This document shows, piece by piece, positions 46,609 through 56,287 of a stretch of 64,000 nucleotides of DNA. Source of the DNA: VYFG01 sp965213885 (GTDB taxonomy: Bacteria; Pseudomonadota; Gammaproteobacteria; Arenicellales; Poriferihabitantaceae); assembly GCA_965213885.1 (NCBI GenBank), contig OZ243919.1, forward strand, positions 930,001 to 994,000, given 5' to 3'. The position numbers and the translations under genes are program-made. The stretch's first letter is position 1. Each line of letters opens with the position of its first letter. The notes under the pieces were generated by a model. That model did not search any database, was not told the origin of the DNA, and saw nothing but the letters and a program-made list of their open reading frames with translations.

Positions 46609-48918
46609 ATGACGGCTTGGCTCGAACAGGTGCTGTTCGCCAGGAGGCGTCTCGTGCTCGCGCTGTTCGCGGTCATATCGCTCGCCATGGCCTGGTCCGC
46701 CCTGAACCTGCGGGTCGACGCCGGCTTCACGAAGCTTGCCCCGCTTGAACATCCCTACATGCAGACATTCCTGGAGCATCGGGCGGAGTTCGGCGGTGCT
46801 GACCGGATCGTGCTTGCGCTCACGGCCCGCAACGGGGACATTTTCACGCCTGGCTTCTTCGCCGCGCTCCGTCATGCCACCGACGCCATGTTCTTCCTTC
46901 CCGGTGTCGACCGTACCCAGGTCTTTTCGATCCTGACGCCGAATGTGCGTTTTCTCGAGGTCGTCGAGGACGGGGTAATTGGCGGCAATGTTCTGCCGGT
47001 GGATTTCCAGCCGGACGTGGATGGCTTCGCACAGGTGCGTGAGAATATCATCAAGTCCGGAATTGTGGGTCGCCTGGTCGCCAACGACTTCAGCGGTGCC
47101 ATCATCACCGCAAGGCTGCAGGAATTCCATCCCGGAACCGGGGCGCGGCTCGACTATATCGAGGTCGCGCACCAGCTGGAAAAGATCCGGCAGGAGACAC
47201 TTGCCGCCACGGAGGCTCCGGTCGATGCGCACATCATCGGTTTCGCCAAGATGGTCGGCGACATCGCGGCGGGTGCAGGGGAAGTTGCCCTGTTCTTCGG
47301 GATTTCCTTTCTGATCACGGCTCTGCTCGTATACGCCTACACGCGTGCACTGCGCCCGGCGATCGCGCTTCTCGGATGTTCCCTGCTTGCCGTGATTTGG
47401 CAGTTGGGACTGCTCAACCTGCTGGGATACGGGATCGATCCGATGTCGATCCTTGTGCCGTTCCTCATCTTTGCCATCGGCGTCAGCCATGGCGTCCAGG
47501 TTGTCAGCGCGGCGCACGGCGAGGCGTCCGGGGGGGCGTCCGAAATCGATGCCGCGCGAGCGAGCTTCCGCCGTCTCGTCCTGCCGGGGGTCGCGGCCCT
47601 GGCCTCGGATGCCGCGGGCTTCGTTACGATCTCCTTCATCAACGTGCAGGTCATACAGGAGATCGCGGTCGCGGCCGGCCTTGGCGTCGCCGCCATCATC
47701 CTGACCAATCTGGCCCTGCTGCCGGTGCTGTTGTCCTATGGCAGGGGAGCCGGAGCACACCGGCCGCAGGGAGAATTGCCGCATCCGGTGCGCTCGGTCC
47801 TGGCGCGGGCAGCCCGGCCGAAGACCGCCGCCGTGACCATCTGTGCCTGGACCGCGCTCACTGCTGCCGGCGCGTGGTTTGCGGCCGATGTCAGGATCGG
47901 CGACGAGCACCGCGGAGTTCCGGAACTGCGACCGGGTTCGGTCTACAACATCGATGCGTTGGTCATCGGCGAACGGTTCAGCATTGGTGTGGACGTGCTG
48001 ACCGTGATCGCCGAAACGATGCCGGAGGGCTGCATCGACTATGATGCGATGCGCAGGCTTGACGATTTCGAATGGACCATGCGCAATGTGGGGGGTGTCC
48101 AGTCGGTTTCCGGGCTCGCGGGGACCGCACGACACCTGAGCGCTGCCTGGAACGAAGGCAACCTCAAGTGGCAGACCCTCCCGCGGAACCGCTACAGTCT
48201 GGTGCAGTCGGTTTCCCCTGTTCCCACGAGCAGTGGCCTGCTGAATACCGATTGCAGCGTCATGCCGGTCTATATCTACACACTCGATCACAAGGCGGAA
48301 ACCATCGAGCGTATCGTTCGCGCTGTGAAGACATACGACGCCGAAAACAGTGGCGGGCCGGTTTCCTTTCGACTCGCCGCCGGCAACGTGGGTGTCATGG
48401 CGGCTACGAACGAGGAGGTGGAAGCGGCGCAGTTTCCGATCGTCGGCTATGTCTACGCGGCTGTCATCCTGCTGTGCCTGGTCGCCTTCCGTTCGCTGCG
48501 GGCGGTAGTGTGCATCGTCCTGCCACTGGCCGCGGTGTCGGTGCTTGCCTATGCGCTCATGGCAATTCTCGAGATCGGACTGAAGGTCTCCACCCTGCCG
48601 GTGGTTGCGCTCGGCGTCGGTGTGGGCGTCGATTACGGAATCTATGTCTACAGCAGGATGCATGGTCATCTTCGGGACGGCATGAGCTTCGACAAGGCCT
48701 TCGAGCGTACCCTTGCCACCGCGGGGGCCGGCGTCATGCTGACCGGTCTCACGCTCGCGGCCGGCGTGGCGACATGGATCGCCGCCCCGCTTCAGTTCCA
48801 GGCCGACATGGGCACGATCCTGATGTTCATGTTCCTGGTGAACATGGCTGGTGCCGTGATCCTGCTGCCTGCGCTCGGCGCATGGCTGTTCAGGCGGCGC
48901 CCGGACCCGCCGGAGTGA
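46609..48918 (+). CDS. RND superfamily (MMPL-like) exporter
   Basis: This 769-residue protein has the RND/MMPL topology: an N-terminal helix (RRLVLALFAVISLAMAWSAL), a periplasmic domain, five helices around residues 220-380 (VALFFGISFLITALLVYAYT; SILVPFLIFAIGVSHGVQV), a helix near 410, a second periplasmic domain, and a final cluster from about 620 (VYAAVILLCLVAFRSL; PVVALGVGVGVDYGIYVYSR). The GVSHGVQ and GVDYGIYVYSR elements are the conserved proton-relay motifs of hydrophobe or lipid transporters. It is preceded by the Ycf48-like gene. The DUF1302/DUF1329 genes that often accompany such pairs are absent. Confidence 0.87.
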   Translation: MTAWLEQVLFARRRLVLALFAVISLAMAWSALNLRVDAGFTKLAPLEHPYMQTFLEHRAEFGGADRIVLALTARNGDIFTPGFFAALRHATDAMFFLPGVDRTQVFSILTPNVRFLEVVEDGVIGGNVLPVDFQPDVDGFAQVRENIIKSGIVGRLVANDFSGAIITARLQEFHPGTGARLDYIEVAHQLEKIRQETLAATEAPVDAHIIGFAKMVGDIAAGAGEVALFFGISFLITALLVYAYTRALRPAIALLGCSLLAVIWQLGLLNLLGYGIDPMSILVPFLIFAIGVSHGVQVVSAAHGEASGGASEIDAARASFRRLVLPGVAALASDAAGFVTISFINVQVIQEIAVAAGLGVAAIILTNLALLPVLLSYGRGAGAHRPQGELPHPVRSVLARAARPKTAAVTICAWTALTAAGAWFAADVRIGDEHRGVPELRPGSVYNIDALVIGERFSIGVDVLTVIAETMPEGCIDYDAMRRLDDFEWTMRNVGGVQSVSGLAGTARHLSAAWNEGNLKWQTLPRNRYSLVQSVSPVPTSSGLLNTDCSVMPVYIYTLDHKAETIERIVRAVKTYDAENSGGPVSFRLAAGNVGVMAATNEEVEAAQFPIVGYVYAAVILLCLVAFRSLRAVVCIVLPLAAVSVLAYALMAILEIGLKVSTLPVVALGVGVGVDYGIYVYSRMHGHLRDGMSFDKAFERTLATAGAGVMLTGLTLAAGVATWIAAPLQFQADMGTILMFMFLVNMAGAVILLPALGAWLFRRRPDPPE

Positions 48919-49071
48919 ACCGGGAATACCGGTTCCCCGGCGCCTTCACGGGTACAGGCGACGGGAATGCCCCGGGGCAGTCGGTGCTCCGCCACCGTGA
49001 TCGTGTTTCTCTGTTTTCCGCGTTGAAGTACGACGAGGAGTAATTCCAACCCAACTCCACCTGATGCTTGC

Positions 49072-49533
49072 ATGATGAACAACCCGTTCAAGACAGAATT
49101 TGTGACTCCGCAGGACAAGGAAGAATGGCGCGTGCTGTTCGATGGATACGCCGATTTCTATCAAGTTGGTATGACCGATGAAATCGCGGATGAAACCTTC
49201 CGCTGGCTGCTGGATCCCGGCCATGTTCTCGAGGGGCTCATCACGAGGGACGCTGGGGGCAGGGTAGTGGGTATCGCCCATGTCCGTGCCTGTCCACGCC
49301 CTCTGGGCGGTTGCGAGGTGGGATTCCTGGATGACCTGTTCGTGGTCCCGGATGCCCGGGGCAGCGGTGCTGCGGATGCGATATTCGGGAGTCTCGAGAA
49401 CCTGGCAAGGAAACGCGGCTGGACGACCCTCCGCTGGCTTACCCAGCATTTCAATGATCGGGGGCGGCGCTTCTATGACCGCTACACCGATGGACCCAGC
49501 GACTTCATCCTGTACCAGTGGGGTCTGGAATGA
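49072..49533 (+). CDS. GNAT family N-acetyltransferase
   Basis: This 153-residue acetyltransferase has the central motif GGCEVGFLDDLFVVPDARGS and GAADAIF (acetyl-CoA pyrophosphate loop R-G-x-G-x-A), followed by TLRWLTQHFNDRGRRFYDRY. The substrate is not predictable; similar enzymes acetylate small amines or protein N-termini. It stands alone after the RND gene, about 150 bases away. Confidence 0.88.
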   Translation: MMNNPFKTEFVTPQDKEEWRVLFDGYADFYQVGMTDEIADETFRWLLDPGHVLEGLITRDAGGRVVGIAHVRACPRPLGGCEVGFLDDLFVVPDARGSGAADAIFGSLENLARKRGWTTLRWLTQHFNDRGRRFYDRYTDGPSDFILYQWGLE

Positions 49534-49615
49534 ACGCGCAGGAGACGGGTATTCGGATTGCGTCCGATGCGACACGGCGTAGAGGCTGGATCTGGAAACC
49601 CGGCTGACAGCGGTT

Positions 49616-50089
49616 TTGCCACTATTTGGAGTGAAACAGTGCGGATCATTCTTCAGGGCAATGCCTGGTGAGGAAATCCGCAGACTCCACGCGACACCTG
49701 ACGTCTATGTGGCCGAGTATCTTGCCGATGGTTCCAAGGCCGATTTCATCCGGTTGCTTCTGTTCACCGGATGCTGGCGTGGAGAGATTCAGGGCCTGCG
49801 GATGGTGTGAGGTGGATGAGGTTGTCCTTGATATCGCAGACAGCAGGACCGGGTTCCGGGCGGTGTTTCTCGACCCGGATGCCAGGGCCATGATCAAACA
49901 CCAACCCAGGAAGGACCGTCCATGGGTTTCCGTCGCCCCGCAACAGGAAATACACCGTGCCGGGGATTATACCGGTGGCGTACTCTGGAGGATGGTACGG
50001 AAACGGGTCGGAATTGAGGGTGTGCGACTGCATGACCTTCGTCTCAGCGTTGCCTCCTGTGCTGATGGGAGTTCTGCTTCCAGGTGCTG
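49616..50089 (+). pseudogene. Tyrosine recombinase (phage integrase) remnant
   Basis: Two adjoining frames give integrase pieces: KADFIRLLLFTGCWRGEIQG (the arginine I region of the catalytic domain) in the first, then CEVDEVVLDIADSRTGFRAV and GVRLHDLRLSVAS (box II H-x-x-R) in the second, with a frameshift near 49800. The N-terminal DNA-binding domain and the C-terminal catalytic tyrosine are missing. It is inactive. Confidence 0.75.
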
Positions 50090-50203
50090 AACAACACGTA
50101 CCCTCCTCCCCGATGGTGACGGAGCGATCGCATTTGACTCCGTGATCGTCATTGCGGTGCAGTGAGAACCGCTGCGCAATCTGCTACTGGATCGAGATAG
50201 GCG

Positions 50204-50347
50204 GGGATAGACCATTTCCTTCTGTGCGGCCTTGAGCAGTGCCGCAACGAGTTCAGCCTGATGACGTTGGGGTACAACTTCAAGCGGGTGATGAACAAGC
50301 TGGCTGCGGATGCGGTCAGGGAGCATTGGCTTCAAAACAGCGGACTC
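50204..50347 (+). pseudogene. IS1182-type transposase C-terminal remnant
   Basis: The frame reads HFLLCGLEQCRNEFSLMTLG and then YNFKRVMNKLAADAVRE, resembling the C-terminus of IS1182-like transposases, which ends in a conserved LMALAYN or LMTLGYN motif. Nothing of the catalytic core is present. Together with the integrase remnant it marks a graveyard of mobile DNA. Confidence 0.65.
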
Positions 50348-50447
50348 GGGCGATTGGTGTTATTTCCAGGGAAGCCATGTTTTCCAATAATGGTATGGCC
50401 CGTATATGGATTGGGAAGAACTTCCTGCCCGGGAAACAGGAGTGGGA

Positions 50448-52025
50448 TCAGTCCATCCACCAGTGTGTTCCCCTGGCCGTGGTCACGTACTCCGGCCAGC
50501 GGAAATCCACCGGCGGGGGATAGTCGCAGAGCGGTCCCTGCCAGTGCTCGCCATGGCAGCCGCCGCCGGTGCGCCGGCTGAATTCCGCCCCCGCGGCTTC
50601 CAGCAGGCCCGGCTTCGTGAGCAGATCCACGACGGTGAGACCGATCGTCTTGGCCGCGCATTCGATCATCGGATCGATGGCTTCCCGGATGCCGCCCAGG
50701 GCGTTCATCACCCAGTCGGGATATTGATATCCGGGCTCCGGGGATGCCAGCGTGGGCCGGGCGACGTAGAGGCGCACCGTGGGTGCGTGCCAACAATATT
50801 CGGTGTAGTCGTCGGAGGTGAAATGTTCCTGCCAGGCGGGAAGCCGCGTGCGCAGCTCGACTTCCGCATCCCAGGGGTCGATCAGGGATTCCGTGATGTC
50901 TAGATACGGCCTGTCCATGGGTTCGATGCCCAGGTTCCGCTGGATTTCACGGGCAATGTGAACCGCCTTGCCGCGGTTGAATACCGGGGCCCCCACGGTC
51001 TCGAGATTGCGGTAGGTTGCCTTCGCAAGCACATGATTGGCAAGGCCGGGTCTGGATTTTGAAACCCAATGGCGCTCCCAGGAGCAGTGGCTGAGCCGGG
51101 CGGCGGCCTGGGCGTTGGCATCCAGCATCCGGCGTACCCGTTCCGCCAAGTTGACGTCCGGAACCCGGACGATGTACTGGATCTGTGCGAGTCGTGCGGG
51201 CAGGTTGTCCGCGGTGGCCTGGCCCGCGGTGAGGATACATTCGTTCATGGACCAGCCGCAGCCGGCGGAGATCATGTGCTCGCGAAGGTTCTTGGACGTC
51301 TGGTACATCATCACCAGGGCGTCGTTGGCACCTGGGGCACGAGCGGAGGCATGGGCCGCAGGGATTGGCGAGTCCGTCACGCCGTCGCCGAGCCAGGTTT
51401 CCGGCTGTTCGCAGCGGAAGCTGTAGATCATGGCGTAGGCCGCGCCGCAGTGCGTGTCCCAACGGACCGTGTTGCAGAGCGGCGGCATGTAAAACGGATG
51501 GAAGCTGATGGCGGCATCCAGGTTGTCGTAGTAGCCCGCGGCGGCGTGAATGGGTTTGGAGCCCCGTACCTTTTCCGCCGGTTCGCCAAGAAATTTCAGG
51601 GTGCCGGGTATCCGGTGGCTCTCCATCGATTTCTTGGCGGCAAGGAAACCGCCGAGACTGGAGATTCCCAGTGCGGAATGCGGGTCCGTGTGCCCTCCCG
51701 CATGCACCGTGAGTCCGTCCCTCGGGCGTTCCCGAGTATCGGCTGCCTGGCAGTTGCCAGGCACGGCATCGTACTCGGCGTAGCCTCCGATGACGGGTCC
51801 GTTACCGTTGCGCCAGGTGGCACAGAAGGCGGTCGGCATGCCGCCGCTGCCTTCCTCGACCGTAAAGCCCTCATCGCGCAGCCGCTCCACGTACCAGTTC
51901 GCGGAACGGTATTCGCGCCAGGCGGTTTCGCCGAAATCAAAGATCACCTGGTGCCAGTCGGAAAGTTCGGCCAGATGTGTATCGACCCAGTCCAGAACCT
52001 CGTTTCCAGTGGTTGTCGTCTTCAT
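50448..52025 (-). CDS. M20 family amidohydrolase/peptidase (AbgB-like)
   Basis: This 525-residue protein is similar in layout to p-aminobenzoyl-glutamate hydrolase subunit B and related M20D amidohydrolases: VIGGYAEYDAVPGNCQAADT, a metal region HAGGHTDPHSALGISSLGGF, LKFLGEPAEKVRGSKPIHAA, and a dimerisation domain in the middle. In the metal motif the cysteine of the classical H-x-CGH is glycine and an aspartate follows (GGHTDPH), so the metal site differs from hippurate-hydrolase types. The start is uncertain (ATG at 52025, 52034 or 52052). The substrate, probably an N-acyl or amide compound, is unknown. Confidence 0.8.
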   Translation of the reverse strand: MKTTTTGNEVLDWVDTHLAELSDWHQVIFDFGETAWREYRSANWYVERLRDEGFTVEEGSGGMPTAFCATWRNGNGPVIGGYAEYDAVPGNCQAADTRERPRDGLTVHAGGHTDPHSALGISSLGGFLAAKKSMESHRIPGTLKFLGEPAEKVRGSKPIHAAAGYYDNLDAAISFHPFYMPPLCNTVRWDTHCGAAYAMIYSFRCEQPETWLGDGVTDSPIPAAHASARAPGANDALVMMYQTSKNLREHMISAGCGWSMNECILTAGQATADNLPARLAQIQYIVRVPDVNLAERVRRMLDANAQAAARLSHCSWERHWVSKSRPGLANHVLAKATYRNLETVGAPVFNRGKAVHIAREIQRNLGIEPMDRPYLDITESLIDPWDAEVELRTRLPAWQEHFTSDDYTEYCWHAPTVRLYVARPTLASPEPGYQYPDWVMNALGGIREAIDPMIECAAKTIGLTVVDLLTKPGLLEAAGAEFSRRTGGGCHGEHWQGPLCDYPPPVDFRWPEYVTTARGTHWWMD

Positions 52026-52052
52026 TACGATCATTCGGGTTTCGGGTGCCAA

Positions 52053-52412
52053 TTCCTCCCCGGTGGATGCAGTGAACTGCGGGAAAGGTGGCCTTGAAAT
52101 GGACGAAGGCGGACGCCATGGCGCGAGACTAACTCATTGTGGGGAACCGTGTCGTCGCATTCGCTCCTGGATGGTGCCGGGAGGAATCCGGAGTGCCCGC
52201 CACCGCCAGGAGCGGATGATGCGGTATCTGTGCAGATGTCGCGTACCCGCAACTCTTGCCTGCTCCGGGAGCATGTCCCCGGCACCGAATTCCCGCCCAT
52301 CAGACCGGATATTGATCTTTCACTGTCAGTGAGCTTCGCCCCGTAGGGGAAACAGCACTGCCGTTCATGTCTCACGGGATGATCCCGGCAAAGTCCGGGT
52401 TCAGGATCAGTT
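52053..52412. other. Gene-free stretch between the M20 amidohydrolase and tcuB
   Basis: About 360 bases contain no convincing gene. The region must hold the promoter of the amidohydrolase gene and the end of the tcuAB transcript. No clear terminator was found. Confidence 0.4.
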
Positions 52413-53477
52413 CTACTTGGAACCTGCGTCACGGATAAGCGCTGCCAGCCTGAAGAATCCATGCACCATCTTGCTGTAGGGCAGAAGCAGGAAGAAGGCG
52501 AGGACCGAGCCGAGATGGAGTCCCAGCAAGACCGTCAGGACTCCTGTACCCAGGTGGCCAAGTCCGTATAACACCAATCCACTCAGGGCAACCACGCTCA
52601 GCAGGAGAACGAAGGCCATTTCTCCGCCCCAAATACGTGGATTGCCGGGAGCCCTGTCGGCCCGCAACTTGAGGGAGACCATCCAGATGCCCCCCATGCT
52701 CAACGTGATCCCGCCGCTGATACCGAATAGTTTCGGAAGGGACAGGACGGGATAGGGGGCGGGGTTGTCGAAGAAATAATGCAGGATCGCCCCGCTTGAT
52801 GTCGAGGCAAAACAGAGAAGGAAGCCGTACAGAACCAGCTGGTGGGCATACCGCCGTGACGGGGAAAAACGATCCTGATCCTCGAAATTGCATCCCTCAC
52901 CATGACCGGCGGCAAGGTTTTTCATTCTGGCCGCCGAGCCGAACGCAGCGGCGACATGCGCAAGGGTGATCCTGCCGCCGCCCGTCCTCCGCCAGTAGCG
53001 GCGCAACGAAACTGCGATACTCGCCAGGGGCAGTACAAAGGCCGGTGTAAAGATCGCGACCATCACCTCGTGGGGGATGACGCTGTAGAACCCGACACCA
53101 TGCGGGGAAGGGGAATACAACATGAGAACGAAGACAAGGGTGCAGGCAAGCAGCAGCAACAGGGCGATCCCGGTTCCGCTGCGGTGGAAGCATCTGGCGA
53201 ATGCCTGCGGCCATGCGTACCTTACCCAACTGTCCTGGCGCAATTCCGCGAACGCTTTCGGAAGGTTGAGATCGAACTCGTGCGGAGCGGTATATTGGCA
53301 TGCATAGTAGCAACCTCGGCAGTCATGACACAGATTCGCAAGATGGACCAGGTCTCCTTCCTCGAATTTCCTGAGTTCCTGGAGCGCCGGAAAAACAGCA
53401 CAGAATCCTTCGCAATAGCGGCATGCATTGCAGATTTCCGTCTGACGGCGCACTTCCTGCACAAGGCTACCTGGCAT
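52413..53477 (-). CDS. tcuB: Tricarballylate utilisation protein B (TcuB/CitB-like)
   Basis: This 354-residue protein has an N-terminal ferredoxin-like region with two 4Fe-4S patterns (CNACRYCEGFCAVFP and CHDCRGCYYACQYTAPHEFD), followed by about six membrane helices with histidines for haem (VGFYSVIPHEVMVAI, RRYAHQLVLYGFLLCF). TcuB reoxidises the FADH2 of TcuA, passing electrons to the respiratory chain. The start at 53477 overlaps the tcuA stop by 11 bases. Same order and architecture as the Salmonella tcu locus. Confidence 0.88.
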   Translation of the reverse strand: MPGSLVQEVRRQTEICNACRYCEGFCAVFPALQELRKFEEGDLVHLANLCHDCRGCYYACQYTAPHEFDLNLPKAFAELRQDSWVRYAWPQAFARCFHRSGTGIALLLLLACTLVFVLMLYSPSPHGVGFYSVIPHEVMVAIFTPAFVLPLASIAVSLRRYWRRTGGGRITLAHVAAAFGSAARMKNLAAGHGEGCNFEDQDRFSPSRRYAHQLVLYGFLLCFASTSSGAILHYFFDNPAPYPVLSLPKLFGISGGITLSMGGIWMVSLKLRADRAPGNPRIWGGEMAFVLLLSVVALSGLVLYGLGHLGTGVLTVLLGLHLGSVLAFFLLLPYSKMVHGFFRLAALIRDAGSK

Positions 53478-54864
53478 AGGCTGCAGCCTCCCTGCCCGCG
53501 ATCCTGCCGAACACGGTTCCAACGGTCATGCCGAATCCCGCAAGATAGCCCTTTCCCAGTATCGAGCCGGCCATGGTTTCGCCTGCCGCCCACAGGTTCT
53601 CGATCTTGCCATTGCTGGACGAGCATCGGGCATGTTCATCGATTTTCAATCCAAGATAGGTAAAGGTAACGCCGGTACGCAGGGTATAGCCGTAAAACGG
53701 CGGCGTCGAGACCGGTCTCGCCCAGTTGCTCTTCGGCGGGTCAATGCCCCGAGTGGAGACACCATCGAGTGTAGCAGGATCGAAATTCCGGCCATCATCG
53801 CAGGCGGCGTTGAAATCATTGACAGTATCCACCAGGGCATCTGCCGGCAATGCCATCTTCTCTGCGAGGGATTCCAGGCTCGCCGACTCAAGAGGCGGGA
53901 ATGCCGAAGGTATGTACAGATCAATTGACTTGCTGTCGAATATCGCATAACTGATCTGGTCGGGCTGTTCCGCCACCAGGCGTCCCCAGATGGCGTAGCG
54001 CTTTGGCCAGACATCCTCACCCTCATCGTAGAATCGTTTGCCGTGGCCGTTCACAACGATCGAGAAGGGGATACAGTCCAGACGGGTCACGATTCCGCCA
54101 TCATACCTCGGTGCGCGACCGTCAATCGCCACCGCATGGCATTGCGTGGGATCGCCGATGGTCTCGACGCCCTGGCTGATCAGGTCCGACAGGACTTCAC
54201 CGCGATTATAGGGACTGCCGCGCACCAGAAAATTCCCCGCGGCGGCCCCCCAGGCCCGTGACAGCCATTCGAGATTGGCCTGAAATCCGCCGGAAGCGAC
54301 GACAACGGACCGGGTTGAAAGTGAAAACTGCTCCTCTTTATACCGGAAATCAATTCTCGAAATCCGCGCTTCCGACAGTTCGAGATGGGTTGCCTTGGCG
54401 TTGTAAAGGACATCGATGCCAAGCGCCTTTGCGGTGCGGTAGTAGGCGTTTACAAGGGCCTTACCGCCACCCATGAAAAACGCATTGGTTCTGGAAAGCG
54501 AAAGGGTTCCCGACAGGGCTGATTGAAAACGGACGCCATGCGCCTCCATCCAGGGAAGACAGGCTTCAGAGGACTGGATGGCAAGTCGCGCAAGTCTGTC
54601 GTCGGTTTCCCCCTCGGTCACTTCAAGCAGATCCGCGAAATACTCCGGTTCGAGATATTCACCGGCAAGCGGGCCAAGTGGCCCCTGATGCATGCAGCGG
54701 AAATTGCGGGTATGACGGGAATTGCCTCCACGGTACGGTTCGGGTGCGGCCTCCAGGATGAGAACGGATACGCCCGATTCCGCTGCAGTGATCGCAGCGC
54801 ACAGCCCTGCATTGCCACCGCCAATCACCACCAGGTCGTAGTTTCTGCACCACGGTTTGTTCAT
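53467..54864 (-). CDS. tcuA: FAD-dependent tricarballylate dehydrogenase (TcuA-like)
   Basis: This 465-residue flavoprotein of the succinate dehydrogenase/fumarate reductase superfamily has an FAD-binding start YDLVVIGGGNAGLCAAITAA, GGNSRHTRNFRC (FAD and substrate contact) and a C-terminal LWAAGETMAGSILGKGYLAG motif with the isoalloxazine contact. TcuA oxidises tricarballylate to cis-aconitate. It is immediately upstream of and overlaps tcuB. The neighbouring isomerase and Tct transporter genes support an aconitate-type pathway, though a related substrate cannot be excluded. Confidence 0.88.
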   Translation of the reverse strand: MNKPWCRNYDLVVIGGGNAGLCAAITAAESGVSVLILEAAPEPYRGGNSRHTRNFRCMHQGPLGPLAGEYLEPEYFADLLEVTEGETDDRLARLAIQSSEACLPWMEAHGVRFQSALSGTLSLSRTNAFFMGGGKALVNAYYRTAKALGIDVLYNAKATHLELSEARISRIDFRYKEEQFSLSTRSVVVASGGFQANLEWLSRAWGAAAGNFLVRGSPYNRGEVLSDLISQGVETIGDPTQCHAVAIDGRAPRYDGGIVTRLDCIPFSIVVNGHGKRFYDEGEDVWPKRYAIWGRLVAEQPDQISYAIFDSKSIDLYIPSAFPPLESASLESLAEKMALPADALVDTVNDFNAACDDGRNFDPATLDGVSTRGIDPPKSNWARPVSTPPFYGYTLRTGVTFTYLGLKIDEHARCSSSNGKIENLWAAGETMAGSILGKGYLAGFGMTVGTVFGRIAGREAAAYAR

Positions 54865-55237
54865 TTTCCTGCATCCGTTGTCTTACCGCCCCGATCCGGT
54901 TACACGGTCCGGATGCGGCGGGAAGGTGGAATGTGCACGAAATCCGGTTTCAGCAGCAACCCCCTTGCCTCGTCTACAGGCGCCTTGCGCCGATCAGAAG
55001 TCCGAATTTTCCCGGCGGGTCACATCGGCCGGTACTGCTCCGGGCGTGACAGGGGGTGCACGCTGGCGATCGCTTGAAATCGAATTGCCTGAATGCACCT
55101 TTGCTAGAATCGCTGCACGGGCGATGACCGCTCGTGAGGACAGGGTCGGTATCCGGATGGGATGGAACAGGTATCGGTACTGGCGTAAGGCAAATCGTAC
55201 TCCGGTGCAATCGGATGAAAAATTCATTATACGGCCC
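54865..55237. promoter_or_regulatory. Divergent control region between tcuA and the AbrB-like permease gene
   Basis: The two genes start in opposite directions with about 370 bases between them. A longer in-frame extension of the permease gene exists here but lacks membrane segments and homology, so this is best read as non-coding. No binding site could be assigned. Confidence 0.4.
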
Positions 55238-56287
55238 ATGATCCGGCGATATATCTCACGGGAACGGCTGTACACAATCGTCTACGGAATATCCGGAACC
55301 GCCTGTTTCTGGTACCTTGATCTCCCCCTCCCGTTTCTGTTCGGACCCATGGCGGCTTCGCTTGTTGTCGCGCTCATGGGCGGAAAGCCGGCGAGTTTCG
55401 GGCGCATCTCCATTTTTGCACGTACGATTCTGGGTGTGGCCGTTGGCGCGTCCATCACGCCGGAGGTCATGGGAAACCTGCCTGCCATTGCCAAATCCGT
55501 GGCCCTTGTTCCCATCTACCTCGGTCTCGTTGGCGGACTGGGATACGCCTATTTCCGGCATTTCCATCAATTCGACCCGCCAACAGCCTATTTTTCGGCC
55601 ATGCCCGGCGGTCTCCAGGACATGATCATTTTCGGCGAAGAGGCGGGTGGCAACCCGAGGACACTTTCCCTGATCCATGCAACTCGCGTTCTGGTCATTG
55701 TCACGATCGCCCCGATCCTGCTCACCGAGGCCTACGGGGCTGTCCTCGGCCATCCGATCGGAAGTCCGGTCCTGGAACTCCCATGGCATGAGCTTGTCCT
55801 GATGCTTGTCGCAGCCTTGTCCGGATGGAAGGTTGCGGAGCGGCTGGGGCTCTTCGGAGCGTCGATTCTGGGTCCGTTGATTGCGGCAGCGTTTTTGTCG
55901 CTTGGCGGTTTTCTTCATTCCAGGCCCCCGGCAGAGGCCATTCTCTTCTGTCAGTTTTTCATTGGTGCGGGAATCGGAGTGCATTATGTGGGCGTCACCC
56001 TGCGCGAACTGCGGCAGGTTGTGAGTGCCGCCACATTGTATGTCCTCCTGCTGTCGGTGGTGGCCGCGATATTCGCCGGGGTTGCAACCAATTTCGGCGT
56101 TGCGGAACCCGTGGAGACTTTCCTGGCTTTTGTGCCTGCCGGGCAGGCGGAAATCGCGATACTGGCGATTGTGGTGGGAGCGGACCTTGGCTTTGTGGTC
56201 ACGCACCACCTGGTCCGGATCACTCTCGTGATCCTGGGGGCGCCGCTGGTCGCCGGCCGTATCAGGGGCGCCAGACCCCGGGATTGA
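55238..56287 (+). CDS. AbrB-family membrane transporter
   Basis: This 349-residue protein has about ten membrane helices in two similar halves, each starting with a FGPMAASL- or GPLIAAAFL-type segment (LPLPFLFGPMAASLVVALMG; GASILGPLIAAAFLSLGGFL) and followed by GVAVGASITPE or GAGIGVHYVGV. The family (older name: ammonia monooxygenase-like AbrB) includes putative permeases of unknown substrate. It may be an additional uptake or export route for the tricarboxylate module. Its end overlaps the convergent dehydrogenase gene by 26 bases. Confidence 0.82.
   Translation: MIRRYISRERLYTIVYGISGTACFWYLDLPLPFLFGPMAASLVVALMGGKPASFGRISIFARTILGVAVGASITPEVMGNLPAIAKSVALVPIYLGLVGGLGYAYFRHFHQFDPPTAYFSAMPGGLQDMIIFGEEAGGNPRTLSLIHATRVLVIVTIAPILLTEAYGAVLGHPIGSPVLELPWHELVLMLVAALSGWKVAERLGLFGASILGPLIAAAFLSLGGFLHSRPPAEAILFCQFFIGAGIGVHYVGVTLRELRQVVSAATLYVLLLSVVAAIFAGVATNFGVAEPVETFLAFVPAGQAEIAILAIVVGADLGFVVTHHLVRITLVILGAPLVAGRIRGARPRD

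Noticed and set aside
46564..48669. 701-codon minus-strand frame antisense to the RND gene
   Set aside because: His/Asp/Arg-rich low-complexity shadow without membrane segments or motifs.
54857..55237. N-terminal extension of the AbrB-like permease
   Set aside because: The in-frame upstream sequence lacks hydrophobic segments and would span the tcuA control region; the first membrane helix follows the ATG at 55238.
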